Shown here piece after piece: positions 12,301 through 23,720 of a stretch of DNA of 64,000 nucleotides. Origin of the DNA: Cycas panzhihuaensis (taxonomy: Eukaryota; Cycadophyta). The notes under the pieces were generated by a model. It saw nothing but the letters and a program-made list of their open reading frames with translations, ran no database searches and was not told the origin of the DNA. A program made the position numbers and the translations under genes. Positions within the stretch are counted from its first letter, which is position 1, and each line of letters opens with the position of its first letter. The stretch spans positions 18,600,001-18,664,000 of the forward strand of contig CM041465.1 in NCBI GenBank assembly GCA_023213395.1, in the 5' to 3' direction.

Positions 12301-12442
12301 GTCCTGGAATTCTAGTTCTCTTACCTAAACCGTGGGGTTGTCACGGTTAACTCTGACTTGGTACCTTATTTGCATTCTAATGTAATAGGTTGTGGGATCC
12401 TATTTTCAAACCCGCTTTAATTCATTTTATCTTACCAAAAAA

Positions 12443-12450
12443 AATTAATT
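12443..12450. repeat. TSD of LINE2, right copy
   Basis: AATTAATT directly follows the LINE2 A tail and pairs with 9896-9903. Confidence 0.8.
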
Positions 12451-13200
12451 CAAACTCATCAAATTTAGATAATTTTAATCCAACTTTTATTGGTGTTGCA
12501 AGTGGCTTACAACTATCTATATTAAATTTTTGTAGTATATCTAATATGCATTTCCTTTGTGATACAAATATCTCATTTTCATCCTACCACACTTCAATGC
12601 CTAAGAAATAATGCAAAAGTTATAAATCTATCATTTCAAACTCTTTACGCATATATTACTTAAACTTTTGGGATAAGTAATCATAATTCTAAGTATATAC
12701 TATGTCATCTACATATAAGCCCATAATCAATATTGAGGTTCTTCTAACTTTATATATAATTTGGGATTTGATTGACTCCTTAGGAATCTTTTATCCTTAA
12801 AGTATTTACTAATCCTAGAGTACCATGCTCTAGGTACTTGTTTGAGTATATACAAGACCTTTTTAAGTTTATAGACCTTGTCTTCTTTTCCCTTCACTTT
12901 AAAACCCTTAGGTTGTTGGAAATATAACTCCTAATCAATATATCAATTTAGGAAGGCACTCTTCACATTTATTCAAGGGACTATCTAGCCATGTCGTGTA
13001 GTTAAGGCCAGGATTAATCTAACTATTTCTAACCTTGTCACTGGTGCAAATGTTTCATTATAGTATATACCTTTAACTTGAGCATAGCCCTTTACAACTA
13101 ATTATGCCTCTTATTTATCAATAAAATCATCTGACTTATACTGTCTTGTAGACCTATTTTTTCCTAATGGCATTTTTCTTTTATGGTAAATCAATTAACT
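12451..13200 (-). pseudogene. Copia reverse transcriptase (element E)
   Basis: Reading down from about 13200 on the minus strand, RT motifs lead to GLYVDDIVYT near 12700, then LLHYFLG, FVSQRKCILDIL, SCKPLATPIKVGLKLSKFDE. YVDD is intact, but several stops interrupt the frame. It continues into the RNase H piece at 9895 across LINE2. Confidence 0.85.
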
Positions 13201-14420
13201 CCCAAGTATCATTCTTCACTAAGGTATTATATTCTTCATTCATTACATTTTTCAATTCAACTTGATTATTTACCTCTTCAAAATTTTAAGGCTCATTTAA
13301 ATCCATGACTTGAGTTATTAGTGCAAATTTTAGCCTTTGATATCTTGTCATTTATCTCTCAAAGTTTGTATCTAAAATATTTTGAGGATTATAATCATTT
13401 TGTACCCATTTTAGAATCTTTTAATTTGAAATAGATGGGACTGCTCCACTTGTATAAGGTATATTTACACCACTTGAATTAGAATCCACATTAATCATAA
13501 TACTTTTATTTTTTTCAATAGCTTCCTCTTGATAGAATTCATGTTCATTAAAGATGACAATCCTTGTTCATGATTATTCTTTTACCCTTTTAGTCATATA
13601 ATTTATAGGGTCTTAATATATCATAATATCTTATAAATATGCACTTAGTAATTTTATCATTCAACTTTGTCCTTCTCTATTGTGGAATATGTGCATATTC
13701 TATACACCCAAAAACTCTTAATTATTTGATATTTGGTTTGTGACCTATCTAAGCCTTCTGAGGTGTGACCCATCTCACTACCTTAGTTATGTATTTATTC
13801 AATAAATAAACAATTGTATATATAGATTTTTCCTAATACTCATTACCAAGATGCTTATCCTTAAGCATTCTCCTAGCCATCTTAAAAATGATCCTATTTT
13901 TTATTTCTATTATCCCATTTTATTAAGGGATGTAGGGATTAGTAAGTTTCCTCCTTATCTCATAATAGCTATAATAGTACTTTAATTTATTTGAAATAAA
14001 TCCTTCCCCCCCCTATTATTTGATATAAGAGTTAATGTTTTATACCTAAATTGTCTTCCAATCATCACATTGAAGTCAATGAAACATTGAAGTATATCTG
14101 ACTTGAACTTGAGAAAATAAATCCAAGTCATTCTTATAAAGTCATTAATAAAAGTTATGAAGTACTTGGCTCCTCTAAGTGAAGGTACATTCATTAGTCC
14201 ATACAGATCTATGTACACTAGTTAAAGAGGCCTATTTGCCCTATAATTATCATTAATAAATCTTTCCCTTTGTTGTTTTCCTAGTATACAACCTTTGTAT
14301 ATTTCTTTGCCATGTTCAATGCTAAGTAGACCAAATACCATGTCCATCTTTTTCATCAATGCTAAGTTGTTGTAGTTTATATAGCCAAATTTTTTATGCT
14401 AAGTGTCACTATCCATATTA
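13201..14420 (-). pseudogene. Copia integrase with GAG-pre-integrase region (element E)
   Basis: The best open part is 13982-14218, with YIDLYGLMNVPSLRGAKYF, VTFI-type FITFINDF and NNRGG. Upstream on the minus strand are MKKMDMVFGLLSIEHGKE, GCILGKQQRE and MDSDTxHKKFGYINYNNLAL, the zinc-binding GAG-pre-integrase part. The first catalytic Asp remains (YIDLYG). The second, expected in SDN, is Asn (SNN). The integrase C-terminal part down to about 13200 is badly eroded. Confidence 0.8.
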
Positions 14421-14880
14421 ATTAATACCTTTAAGGTATAGTAGTTAGTTGGAGGTATCACCAACTTAAATAATCTATCATTAATCATTTAACCCTTAGT
14501 AATTATTACCTTATTCCTTAACTTATCCTTAATAGTGTACTCATTATTATCAAAGATAACTTTTTGATTTTGCTCCATCATTTAGCCCATTGATAATAAA
14601 TTTTTATTAAGTACAATGATATAAAGTACATCACTAATGCACCTAGTCTCTCCAAAATCTATTTAGATAGCTACATTTCTTTTATCTATTACAACTTGAG
14701 TAATATTATCCCCTAATATGATTTTATATTTTTAAGTATTATCCAACTTCTTAGACCATTCTTTCTTATATACCATACAAATAGCATAACCTAAATAAAT
14801 ATACTAATTATCCTCCTCTTCATAGGATATTAGACTTAATAACTGATATATAAGCTATCCCTCTTTGCATGTTGGATATT
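14421..14880 (-). pseudogene. Copia aspartic protease/gag end region (element E)
   Basis: Fragments such as ISDVLYIIVLNKNLLSMGQM, QKVIFDNNEYTIKDK and LGYAICMVYKKEWSKKL match the stretch between protease and GAG-pre-integrase in copia polyproteins. The D(T/S)G active site was not found. Stops are frequent. Confidence 0.65.
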
Positions 14881-14977
14881 TTTGTTAAATAATTAATTTA
14901 AAAGTATTTATTTCTATGGCAATAAGAATATTGCATTATCCATTTATCTCTAGGACACCTTCCTCTTTGTCCTTGAT

Positions 14978-15280
14978 TTATTTTCCTCGGACTTTATCCT
15001 TTTCCTCTTCCTTGAGATCCAAAACCTTATCTTTGTCCTTGGTTAAATTAACCTCGATAGTATTATCTTTGTCCTTGACCTTATACTTGATAAAATTATC
15101 CTTGACCTTAAAAGAATTATCTTTGCCCTTGACCTTAATAAACTTGACCTTATCCTTGACGAAATTACCCTTGGTTTTTAAAGTTTTCATCCCTTCCTCT
15201 AAGAGATTGACATCTTTCCCTATAACTTTAGCCTTTAAAGGATGGCCTAATCTTTGCCTTAGTGGAAAATGCATGTTTTA
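14978..15280 (-). pseudogene. Lys/Asp-rich gag segment of element E
   Basis: The minus-strand frame encodes about 98 residues dominated by K, D and V, with a degenerate repeat of the type KDKV/KVKDK (KVKGKDNSFKVKDNF, YKVKDKDN, LTKDKDKV). It lies between the gag core and the protease, where copia gags carry a basic RNA-binding tail. No CCHC knuckle was identified in it. The repeat probably grew by slippage of an AAGGACAAR-type unit. Confidence 0.6.
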
Positions 15281-15299
15281 ATAACTCACTACCATGCTT

Positions 15300-15887
15300 C
15301 TTCTCCTTAATTATAATTAATATAGTACTAAATTGATTAATCCTAAGTATTGTTAAGTCTTTAGAGACCTCAATACTTGTAGCTACTATTTCAAACCTCT
15401 TGATTTCATTAATATACCTTAGATTTTTTCTACCATCCTTTATTTATTAATGACTTCTCTTAAATCTCTTACTTGGTTGGCTAAGACTTATACCTTGGTT
15501 ATGAAGTCACTTATCCCTTCATCATTATTCATCCTATATTTTTCAAGTTTACTCCTTAGTGTTTAAAGTTTTAATGTAATAATTCCTTTGTAGATGGTCT
15601 TTAAAAATTCCACGCCTTCTTTAATGTAGTCACCTCATTGACTCTTGGGAAATATAGCCCTCTAATATACAAAAGATTAATGCCAAGGATTAATTATCTC
15701 TCTTTTCATTGTCCTTAAAGGTCTTCTTCTCATCTGCAGTAACATTAGGATCAAGTATACCATATATATTTTTAATCAAATCATACATGCATTTTGATAC
15801 AAAAATAGACTTCATCCTATTACTCTAATTTAAGAAATTAGTACCATCAAACTTAAATACCATTACACTGCTTATGCTAGAATCCAT
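15300..15887 (-). pseudogene. Copia gag core (element E)
   Basis: It starts MDSSISSVMVFKFDGTNFLN with ATG at 15887 and goes on through SIFVSKCMYDLIKN and ADEKKTFKDNEKRDN, the UBN2-type copia gag. Stops interrupt it after about 20 residues and again later. It would form the virus-like particle shell. Confidence 0.8.
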
Positions 15888-15969
15888 AATAAATAAAACC
15901 ACTTTAAAAAGATAAAGTTCTTTGATAAAAGAATGAAAATGCACTTAAATAAGGTAATGAAAGACACTT

Positions 15970-15974
15970 AAAAC
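15970..15974. repeat. TSD of element A, left copy (AAAAC)
   Basis: AAAAC at 15970-15974 recurs at 51865-51869, exactly outside both LTRs of element A. Confidence 0.85.
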
Positions 15975-16992
15975 TAATCTAAATTTGAATAAGAAAGTAA
16001 AGACTTTATCCAATCTAAACAAACTCAGAATTCAATATACAATATATTATATTTTTTACTTAAAAATATTCTTGCAAAATATTATTTTCTAGTTCACTGT
16101 TACACACTTTTCCTTATTATTACAATAATCTAGAAATGAAAGTTGGGAACTTTCTTGGTTGTTATAGCTTCTGGAATATTTTCTAGAATTTAGGATGTGA
16201 GGTTTTGCCCTCTACTCATCTGCATGCTTACTATTGACAATTTTTTTAAACTAGGGTATTTCTCTAGAACTGCTACAATTACCTCTTCTCTCCTTGGTTG
16301 TGCCTAAAGTTTGTTTGGGTCTCCTCTCTTCCCTATAAATAGATATGGACCTATGTCATTTGTTTCTATGCTCTTCCTATATTTGTTCCTCTTCTGTGGT
16401 TACTGCTTGTCTTTGGGAAAATTGTGAACTCATGCATCTTTAAGGACTTCTATGGCTCTTCTTTCCTTCTCCTCAGTTGTGTCTAAGACTTTGTAGTCTT
16501 CTCATGTGCCTTTTGTACATCCTGTGTATTCTCTATGTTCTTATATATTTTCCTCTATTTTATGTCTTCAAATCATTAGTTTATAACTGATAAAAAATAC
16601 TTAATAAAATTATTTTTCTAACTTGCTAACATGTGTATGTCTAAGCTATGCATTTTCTATGATTAAGTGATCACTTTTAAACCATTGGATCTTTGTCTAG
16701 TCATACCTAGTCATAGTTTAGTTGTACCTAGTTGCAGTCTGGTTACACCTGATTGTAATTTGGTCACACTTGTAAACTCCTAGCCTTTAGATGCTTCTGG
16801 TCACACTTGTGGATTTTTAGTTGCACCTTGATAAAGCATGGTCATACTAGCATGTATTTTCTTCATATTTTAAAAATCTAGATTATATTTTTATATCTAC
16901 TCAAGGCTAAACATGTGAAACAAGTACCATCCTAATATTTTTATATGTATTTTGAAGAATAATATGGATTTAATAGATTCACAACTAGATCA
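15975..16992 (-). repeat. 3' LTR of element A
   Basis: It aligns along its whole length with 50846-51864. Read on the minus strand it starts TGATCTAGTTGTG, while the other copy starts TAATTC, a G-to-A change in the terminal TG. Differences are mostly transitions. Confidence 0.9.
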
Positions 16993-17010
16993 AAACTCCT
17001 CCTTTTTGGG
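16993..17010 (-). other. Polypurine tract of element A
   Basis: On the minus strand it reads CCCAAAAAGGAGGAGTTT and directly precedes the LTR start TGATC. It is the plus-strand primer site of the element. Confidence 0.8.
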
Positions 17011-17149
17011 AGTTGCCTTATGAACTTTATAATTGTAAATGAGGGAATTTGATTCTTCCCTTCTCCCTGATATACCATTTTTCTTTGTTGGGCACTTATC
17101 CTTTCTTTACAGTCTTGAAGAACTGAATTATCCCTCTTCTAGTCATGAT

Positions 17150-17767
17150 CTAATTCTTTTGATCAATGTAATCATTTTGCATTAGTTCTTCTTTCAACAC
17201 TCATAACTCCTCTAGATTTCGAAAAAGTGGAATACCATCTTCATCTTCATCTAATATGGATGGCTCGAATATCTTTAGATTTTCAATATTCACAATTGAA
17301 TACATATTTATGAATTCTGGAAGTTCAAGTTGAAAAGCATTTTTCCCAATCTTCTTCAAAATTATAAAAGGACCATAACATATAAGATTCAACTTTTTAT
17401 CTTCACCTTACATTCTTTTCTTACTGAGATGTAACCAAACTCAATCTCCTTCCTTAAAGGAATGGCTAGTTCTATGTGCATCATGCCTTTCTTTATATCT
17501 CTATTAAGATTTTTGAAGTTACTCCTCAACTTGTTGATGAATTTTTCTGATTCTTTCCAAGAATCTTTGTGCCTTCTCTTGCCCTTCTTTCTCCTTCCCA
17601 TTTCCTGTAAAATGTTAAGCTAAAAATTCTAAATCAAATGGACTTGTAGGAAAAAATACCAAACATACCTCAAATGGTAATTTCTGAGTTGAGCTATGGA
17701 CTTCTCTATTGAAGGAAAATTGTAGGTATGGGAGACTTTCATCCTAAGTCTTAGGATGATTAGCATT
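17150..17767 (-). pseudogene. Gypsy integrase C-terminal part (element A, distal half)
   Basis: From 17767 downward the minus strand reads NANHPKT, DESLPYLQFSFNREVHSST, LPFEVC, RKIHQQVEE and YGPFIILKKIGKNAFQLELP. These are the end of the integrase core and the GPY/F domain of Ty3/gypsy elements. The upstream half is at 46903-47500, separated by element B. Several Trp and Gln codons have become TAG. Confidence 0.85.
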
Positions 17768-17772
17768 GTATC
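17768..17772. repeat. TSD of element B, left copy (GTATC)
   Basis: GTATC is repeated at 46898-46902. Without B and one copy, the gypsy frame reads LLRGYNANHPKT across the junction, allowing for one stop codon. Confidence 0.85.
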
Positions 17773-18094
17773 TATTGAATTATGTGACCATACCACCTAA
17801 TGTAAAGTGGGTCTCTTATTTATGTGCCTAATTATGTGGTGGAATAGTCTCGATTGTAGTGACTTAATGGATGTAATTATGATTATATTTGACTCTTTAG
17901 ATCTATAAATATAGATCAAAGTCTATCTTTATGGAATATTATTTTGTCATAATGTAATTATTATTCATTTATGGGTTTTCACCCGTAAGGGTTTCCCACG
18001 ATAATATGGTGTCCCGTGTATCTACTTCTGCTTGTTATCTGCCTAATGTGAAAGATCCTATCAACCTTGTTTACTTCAGTTGCATTTTCTAACA
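17773..18094 (+). repeat. 5' LTR of element B
   Basis: It begins TATTGAATTATGTGACC (canonical TG now TA) and ends TTTTCTAACA. It matches the interrupted copy at 38834-46897. It contains GATCTATAAATATAG, a TATA-like region near 17903. Confidence 0.9.
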
Positions 18095-18106
18095 TGGTAT
18101 CAGAGC
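18095..18106 (+). other. Primer-binding site of element B (initiator tRNA-Met type)
   Basis: TGGTATCAGAGC lies directly after the LTR. It is the classic plant copia PBS, complementary to the 3' end of initiator tRNA-Met. Confidence 0.92.
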
Positions 18107-18997
18107 ATGTAGGTCATGCACAAGTAGATACATGTTGTTGGAGGTCCAATCGATGGTGCCAGGTCATGCTGGCTTTCCCTTTGCAGATTGGTGTGCCTGA
18201 TAATCCTACAGAGCATCCACGATAGTGCATATGATTATTGAGGATCCCGGGTACCTTTTGTCCATTATTTATAGGTATTTTGAATTACATGGTGGTGTGT
18301 GGACGAGTATTGATTCCGTTGCCAGCCATGTGAGAGTCTTTTGAACCTGTTGAAGGTGTTGGATCCCCATTTGATGATGTCATTAAGTTTGTGTATCGTA
18401 AAGTTGATTGCCAGCCCTCTGTTGCTAGTGGGAGAGTGCAGAAACCCTAATGAGCCCATTGTAGTGCTATGAAGATAATATTACAGTCAATTTAAAGGTA
18501 TGCTCATTACATATTTACCTGATCAATGAAATTTAGAGTTTCAATAATATACTTTATCACCTGTCTGTATATCAGTGACTGCAAGATTATAATACTCTAT
18601 GTTGCATATGATATATTCATGATGTCTAACATATCATAGATATTTAATCACCTACGTCTTTAGTCTGTATGTTTATACCAACTGCATGATGAATTTATGC
18701 TACACATGGTATTTATTCAGTGGCCGTCATTTGATATTTGGATTATAGCATGTATATTTACAGTTGTAAATGTATCTGACCTCTATTGTTTATTCTTTGT
18801 AGTCATATATGTTGATATAGTCTTCGCAGACTACATACGTTATCATATAGTTAAGATGCCCTTTCAATAAATATTTACAATTGTCATTTAAATCACCCTC
18901 CATGTATAATGTCATCATTACAGTCTGCATAGTCTACGTGATGATGTTTAACTCTCTATGTCACCTAGCCAACTACAGAGACACCATCAGTCGATGT
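18107..18997 (+). other. Element B internal region, left of element D
   Basis: There is no recognisable gag or other domain on either strand. The composition is A/T-rich with many stops. It continues at 36130 on the other side of element D. Confidence 0.5.
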
Positions 18998-19002
18998 GTT
19001 TA
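18998..19002. repeat. TSD of element D, left copy (GTTTA)
   Basis: GTTTA is repeated at 36125-36129 directly outside the second LTR of D. Confidence 0.85.
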
Positions 19003-21772
19003 TGTTTCCCAGCTACCGGGAATGGATACAAGCAGGTCAACTCAGGTAAGCTCAGGTATGCTTCTCCCTTTTCACTTATACTATTTCGTTGGAAAGGTTG
19101 ACAGAAGTGTTGCCTCGTTGCATGACTGCTTGCTTCATCTACATGATCACTTTATATTTGTTGCCTATTTATGCTGCCTGTCGTATCATGAGCCTATGAC
19201 GACCCAGCGGGACCTACCTTTCTACAAGGTAGGCATCCCCATGGCACTTTACGACTCCCCATGCTATCTCCACATCGTCTCGAGTTTCTATTAGACGGTA
19301 TGATCTATTCATGCTTCGACCTTGGGCTCTTAGCACCTCATTTCTGGGACCTTTTACCCATTGATGTTTGCTTGCCTTTGTCCACGTGCATTTTGGACTA
19401 TCTCATCCACTTAGATAGGAGGGCCAACCCCTCCCAAGCCTGCCACATCACCTCCTAGAGCTCCCAGAACCCAGAATTCTACCATTCTGACTTTCTGGTC
19501 CCACACCACTGTAAACTTAGCGGTACTATGAAATTTACCGCAGTGCGACTATTGTCAGTTATTTTTAAAAATTTGCCGTGGTAATTCTCGCATTTCCTGC
19601 AGAATCACCACATGGTCTCGCATCTACCTCAGCCCTATTCGTGCCCTATTCACTCACTTAGGGCTGGGATGGGTATAAGTATCCAAACCCTCATCATTTT
19701 AGAGGTCTTCTTAGATCATTTTTTTCTCTCCAACACAACTGTTCTTACTTCAACTTCTGCTCTCCTGCTCTTTCTACTATAGGCATACTTGCAGGCCTAT
19801 GTTTCCTGCAACCCTAGGCTAAGACTCGCCTGCAACTCCTTACTTCCAAGGTGGGAAGCCTCTCTCCAGGTTTTATCAAGCAATTTTGGTGCTGATTCTT
19901 CTCCAACTCACCTAGCAAGTGTCCCTTTCAGCTGCCTGTTGGAATTTCTCTTACAAACCCTTGCAGGAGTCCTCTTCCTCACTGTTAGCAGACCCAAATC
20001 TACCATATATCTACCCAACAGGTCTTCGAAACCCTTCTCTTCTATATTTATGGTAAGTTACCCCCATTTTGGACCTATTTCTTGTCTTATTTGCCTGCTT
20101 CCTTTAGGTTTCGTTGTTGTAAAGTTATTTTCTATTATATTTGGCTTGTTGTCTCCTGGCTCCACCTTTCTCTCTGCTAGTTTTCTTCAAGGGAGTAGTG
20201 AGAGAAGAGTCACAAGGTTGGGTGAAGAGAGCAAGGCAGGGAAGCCCCCCTTTTTAGTCCTTCTCTCCAAGGGTAATCCCTTTCCACCTTCTCTTCTCTT
20301 GCTCCATGCTCTTTTTAGGATTATTAGGAGTGATTGAGCCCTATGCTTGTGCTAGATTATCAGTGTATGTGGCCCCTTACTGTGTTGATTCCAGGTCTGC
20401 TCACCTCTTATTTGGAGCCCCGTAGTGTCCCTCGCATGGTTGGGTATCCCTTGATATCATTGGCAAGGGTTTGTGCACCGAATTGTTGCCCATAGCAACT
20501 CTGTGTCTTGCATATTTCCCAATGCTTTGTTACCCCTTTCTTGGCACTCCTTGGCTGTCCTTAGTTGCCTTTATCATCACCTTGTTATGCTTGAGAGTTG
20601 TATGGAGAACCCAATGGAGGGTTAGCCATCCTGAGGCTTCCCTTGCCCCATTTTTGCTTGATGTTTATCCTTGCTTGAGAGGGGATTTTTAGAGTTTGTT
20701 GCAGCAACTATTTTTGCTAACACTTTAACATAAATATCACATATATACTTGCATATACATAGCTTGTCTTTTGCAGCCCCTTCTTGGAAGGGATAAGTCC
20801 GTGCATGTGCAGGTTGTCATGGTACTCTTGCGAAGGTATAAAGCATTCGGATCTGGGTAAGGTCTATCATTTTGTTTCTTTACTTTTGCTTCTTTCCTTT
20901 TTACTTTCTTTTCCCGAAGGGGAAGGTAAGGAAGCCTATGTAATTCACGTCAAGACTTGGTCACGCATCCTTAGATTGACATAAGGACATATGCCGCGCG
21001 TGGGTGAGGTCCTCCATCGGTCACTACAACTTCCGAGTACATGCATCCTCCCTTTAACTCTCACTTTCCCTTTCTTACTTTTATTTAGGATCTATGTGTT
21101 AGTTAAGTAGATTATACATAAATGTAAAAAGGGAAACAATATCTTTTATTCACGTTTGTATATTTACACATCATACATTTGACCCTCATAGGAAAAGGAC
21201 CTATAGGAGACTCATCCTTTCCTCTTCCTTTGCTTGCAAAGCCTAGCTTACCCTTTTGGTTTATTCCCACTTGGCATTGTTTGCTTACATATGTGACACT
21301 TATTCCTATTTCCTTTCATGTTTCTTTTTCAGATCATTAGGGGAAACTTTAGTTTAGTTGTCCCATTCTCTTTTCTCTCCCCTCCTCTTGGCCTTATTTG
21401 CTTAGGCAAATAACCAAGAGGAACCCAATCACATCATAGGCTATCGCCTACTTTGTCCCTGCTCGTTTCCCTCCATCATAGGGAAACCCTTGAGGACTCC
21501 TCTCTTCCCCTTCTAGCCATCCAAGGGTAGGGGGATCTTCCTCTCGAGCTTATCTGGACTACCTTTCTTATTTTCCATCTTTCTCTTTGGGATAGAGGAC
21601 CACTCCAAGGTAATTAGGTATCATTTGCAGGTCCTGAACTCACGTTTCGGTGCATGGGGCACTCTATGTGATTCTTATTTTGCTTGTAGGTTTTTTACCG
21701 GCACCCTTGATACCACCATTGACCATCATCATTCCTACCGAGCTAGGTGATTATCATGTAGATACACATCCA
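19003..21772 (+). repeat. 5' LTR of element D
   Basis: It starts TGTTTCCC and ends CATCCA, and aligns end to end with 33356-36124. The copies differ visibly at many transitions, so insertion is not recent. It holds several open frames (the longest at 19789-20337) with no known motif; these are not annotated as genes. Confidence 0.92.
19674..19681 (+). promoter_or_regulatory. TATA box candidate in the 5' LTR of D
   Basis: GGGTATAAGTATCC is conserved unchanged at 34024-34037 in the 3' LTR although nearby bases have drifted. A pyrimidine-rich start-like region follows. It is the likely core promoter of D. Confidence 0.55.
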
Positions 21773-21773
21773 C

Positions 21774-21792
21774 TGGTGACCATACTAGGGAC
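21774..21792 (+). other. Probable primer-binding site of element D
   Basis: TGGTGACCATACTAGGGAC begins one base after the LTR end. TGG complements the universal tRNA 3' CCA. It is not the initiator-Met type seen in B, C and F; the exact tRNA is not identified. Confidence 0.55.
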
Positions 21793-21941
21793 TTGCCAGT
21801 AAGGGAGATAGTTCCTATCCCTTCCTGTTAGTACTATTACCTTTTAGTGGTCTCCTCCACCTCATCTCTTTTGTTGGGTAGCCCCCAACACACACACACT
21901 TTGCATCTTTTTCCTTCTTCTAACGTGTTGGCAAGTTTTGT

Positions 21942-23010
21942 ATGCAACGTTTTTCACGTCGCCTATGTGGTTTGCCTCTGTTGTTAGGAGATCCCAGGTA
22001 TCATCTTATTTCATCATCAGATTCTGATTTGATAATGGAAGGATACCCTTATGATTGGGCTTATCATGCATTTACCTTGAGAACTCATGTGTTCCCCACA
22101 TCCATTCTGGGGTCCACCCAAGAGGGTGACGATCCTATTTACTACTTGGGTAACCAACATCACCCACTTGACACCCATCCTTCTACTCATATAGTAGAGG
22201 GCTCATCTCCTTTTGAGATCCACCACCCAATTGGTGATTCTTATGAGAAGCTCCCTAAGGGGTCTACTTCATTTGAGGTCCCATCTACCTCTTATGATCA
22301 TGTGGATACCCCTCCTGCTAACGTGGTTGAAGCTCTTAGCGAGTGCTTTTGAGCTACTCATCTTCAATCACATCTTAGATGGTTTGAAGATCTTTTGCAT
22401 GGTGGAGTGTCTTCTTCATCCATTCCTGTCCTACTTTCTTCATCCGTACCTACACCTCCCATAATGAGTAACCCTTTCATGCCTACACATTCATCTTGCT
22501 CCATCCCTACACCTACCTTAGTGATGCATGTTGTACCTTCCATTTCTCATCTCTTCGGCACCCTCTCGTGGTATGTCTTTCTCCCAGCTTGGGGTTAACA
22601 TACCTTTTTCGAGTCAAGCTAATGTGCCACTTCCCAACGTGGTGCATGCGTTTCCTAGTAGGCCTAGAGGTTCTACTAGCGCTACCACCACTAGTCATGT
22701 GGGATTTGCTCCCACGTATCCTCAAAACCAACCTAACGGTAATTCTTTTAACATACCCCTAAGTTATACTTCTCAACCTTGGCGGCAGGGTAAAGGGAAT
22801 CATCTTCCAACTTACGAGGTGGACCCACTACATCCGTATGGGGTTGCACCACCCACGGGTGGCCCATATGGATAAAACCCAGTTCCACACCCTTCTTTTA
22901 TACCATCCAGCATAGCTCCTTATGCTGTGCCTTTACAAGGGAACCCATCTACCTTTCAAGGCGCTTATCCTCAATCCCCTTTCCAGCATGGGGTGCTTCC
23001 TTAAGGAGGG
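21942..23010 (+). pseudogene. N-terminal gag extension of element D
   Basis: Open but shifting frames encode a Ser/Pro/His-rich, low-complexity region, starting near MQRFSRRLCGLPLLLGDP at 21942. It precedes the gag core. Large Tat/Ogre elements often have such long, weakly conserved N-terminal parts. There are stops near 22350, 22600 and 22875. Confidence 0.55.
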
Positions 23011-23720
23011 ATGGGTTTACCACCCCCATCCATTCCTTATTCATTACCTCCTACATCATTTGTCAATCCTACGGTCCATGTAAGGGTACGTCCCTTCATG
23101 GATTATAGATTGACACCATTATCTGTCGAGGTGTTAAGAACCAACTTACCGCCTCATCCTCCCAAAGTTCCTAAGTTTGACGGAACTTCATCACAAGACC
23201 CAGCAGAGCATGTCTGTAGTTTCTCTATGGCGTGTATTGATTACTGGGCCTATGACCACATCCTAATGAATTTATTTCCATGATCTTTATAAGGTGATAC
23301 CCTTAAATGGGTTTATCGCCTGCTAGCTCATTCCATTTTCTCGTTCCAGCAACTTGTGGATGAGTTCATCAATTATTTTGATGTTACTCGCCCATTCGAA
23401 AGTGGAATGAAATCCCTTCTTTCGCTCAAACAAGGGCACGATGAGATGAATCATGACTTTGTGCGGCGATTTCATGACCTTCTTCATTCCACTAAGGCTA
23501 CTTTGCCTGAGGAATTGAAGAGGGGTCTCTTCATTAATGTACTTCGCCCTAAAGTCCATGTAGAAGTCCTTAAGATGGGGGCGACTACATGTGACTCCAC
23601 TATCACAAAGTGCTTAGTATTTAAGGCTATTGAGATCCAGGCTGAACTCAAGAAGCCTCTCAAGCCATTGCAATGATGTGAGGCACCACCTCCAACTAAA
23701 GAGACCAAACCATAACAATC
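23011..23720 (+). pseudogene. Retrotransposon gag core (element D)
   Basis: It reads PPKVPKFDGTSSQDPAEHV, DTLKWVYRL, FINYFDVTRPFESGMKSLL, KQGHDEMNHDFVRRFHDLL and GLFINVLRPKVH. This is the Retrotrans_gag (capsid) pattern of Ty3/gypsy. Two stops at about 23281-23295 break it where an Arg and another residue are expected. Confidence 0.85.

Larger units (their letters stand above)
9904..12442 (+). mobile_element. LINE2: 5'-truncated plant L1-type element inserted in element E
   Basis: It starts inside the RT domain and runs through zf-RVT and RNase H to CTTACC plus a short A tail. It belongs to the same family type as LINE1: its AFGFGE and GDPLSPFLFI segments align, but the nucleotide sequences differ much. 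The 8-bp TSD and the interrupted copia frame prove the insertion. Confidence 0.9.
9200..15960 (-). mobile_element. Element E: old Ty1/copia element split by LINE2 and by element A
   Basis: Minus-strand gag, protease, integrase, RT and RNase H remnants lie in copia order from 15887 down to about 9210. LINE2 (9904-12442) splits the RT-RNase H junction. Element A is inserted at 15970-15974, about 83 bp upstream of the gag start, so the rest of the leader and the 5' LTR should resume after 51869. Stops are frequent, making E one of the oldest elements here. Neither LTR could be delimited. Confidence 0.8.

Noticed and set aside
18095-18106. tRNA gene at TGGTATCAGAGC sites
   Set aside because: These 12-bp sites are primer-binding sites following LTR ends; no cloverleaf surrounds them.
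19789-20337. Open frame of 182 codons in the 5' LTR of element D
   Set aside because: It lies wholly inside an LTR, has no known motif, and is broken in the matching 3' LTR; it is chance coding in C/T-rich DNA.
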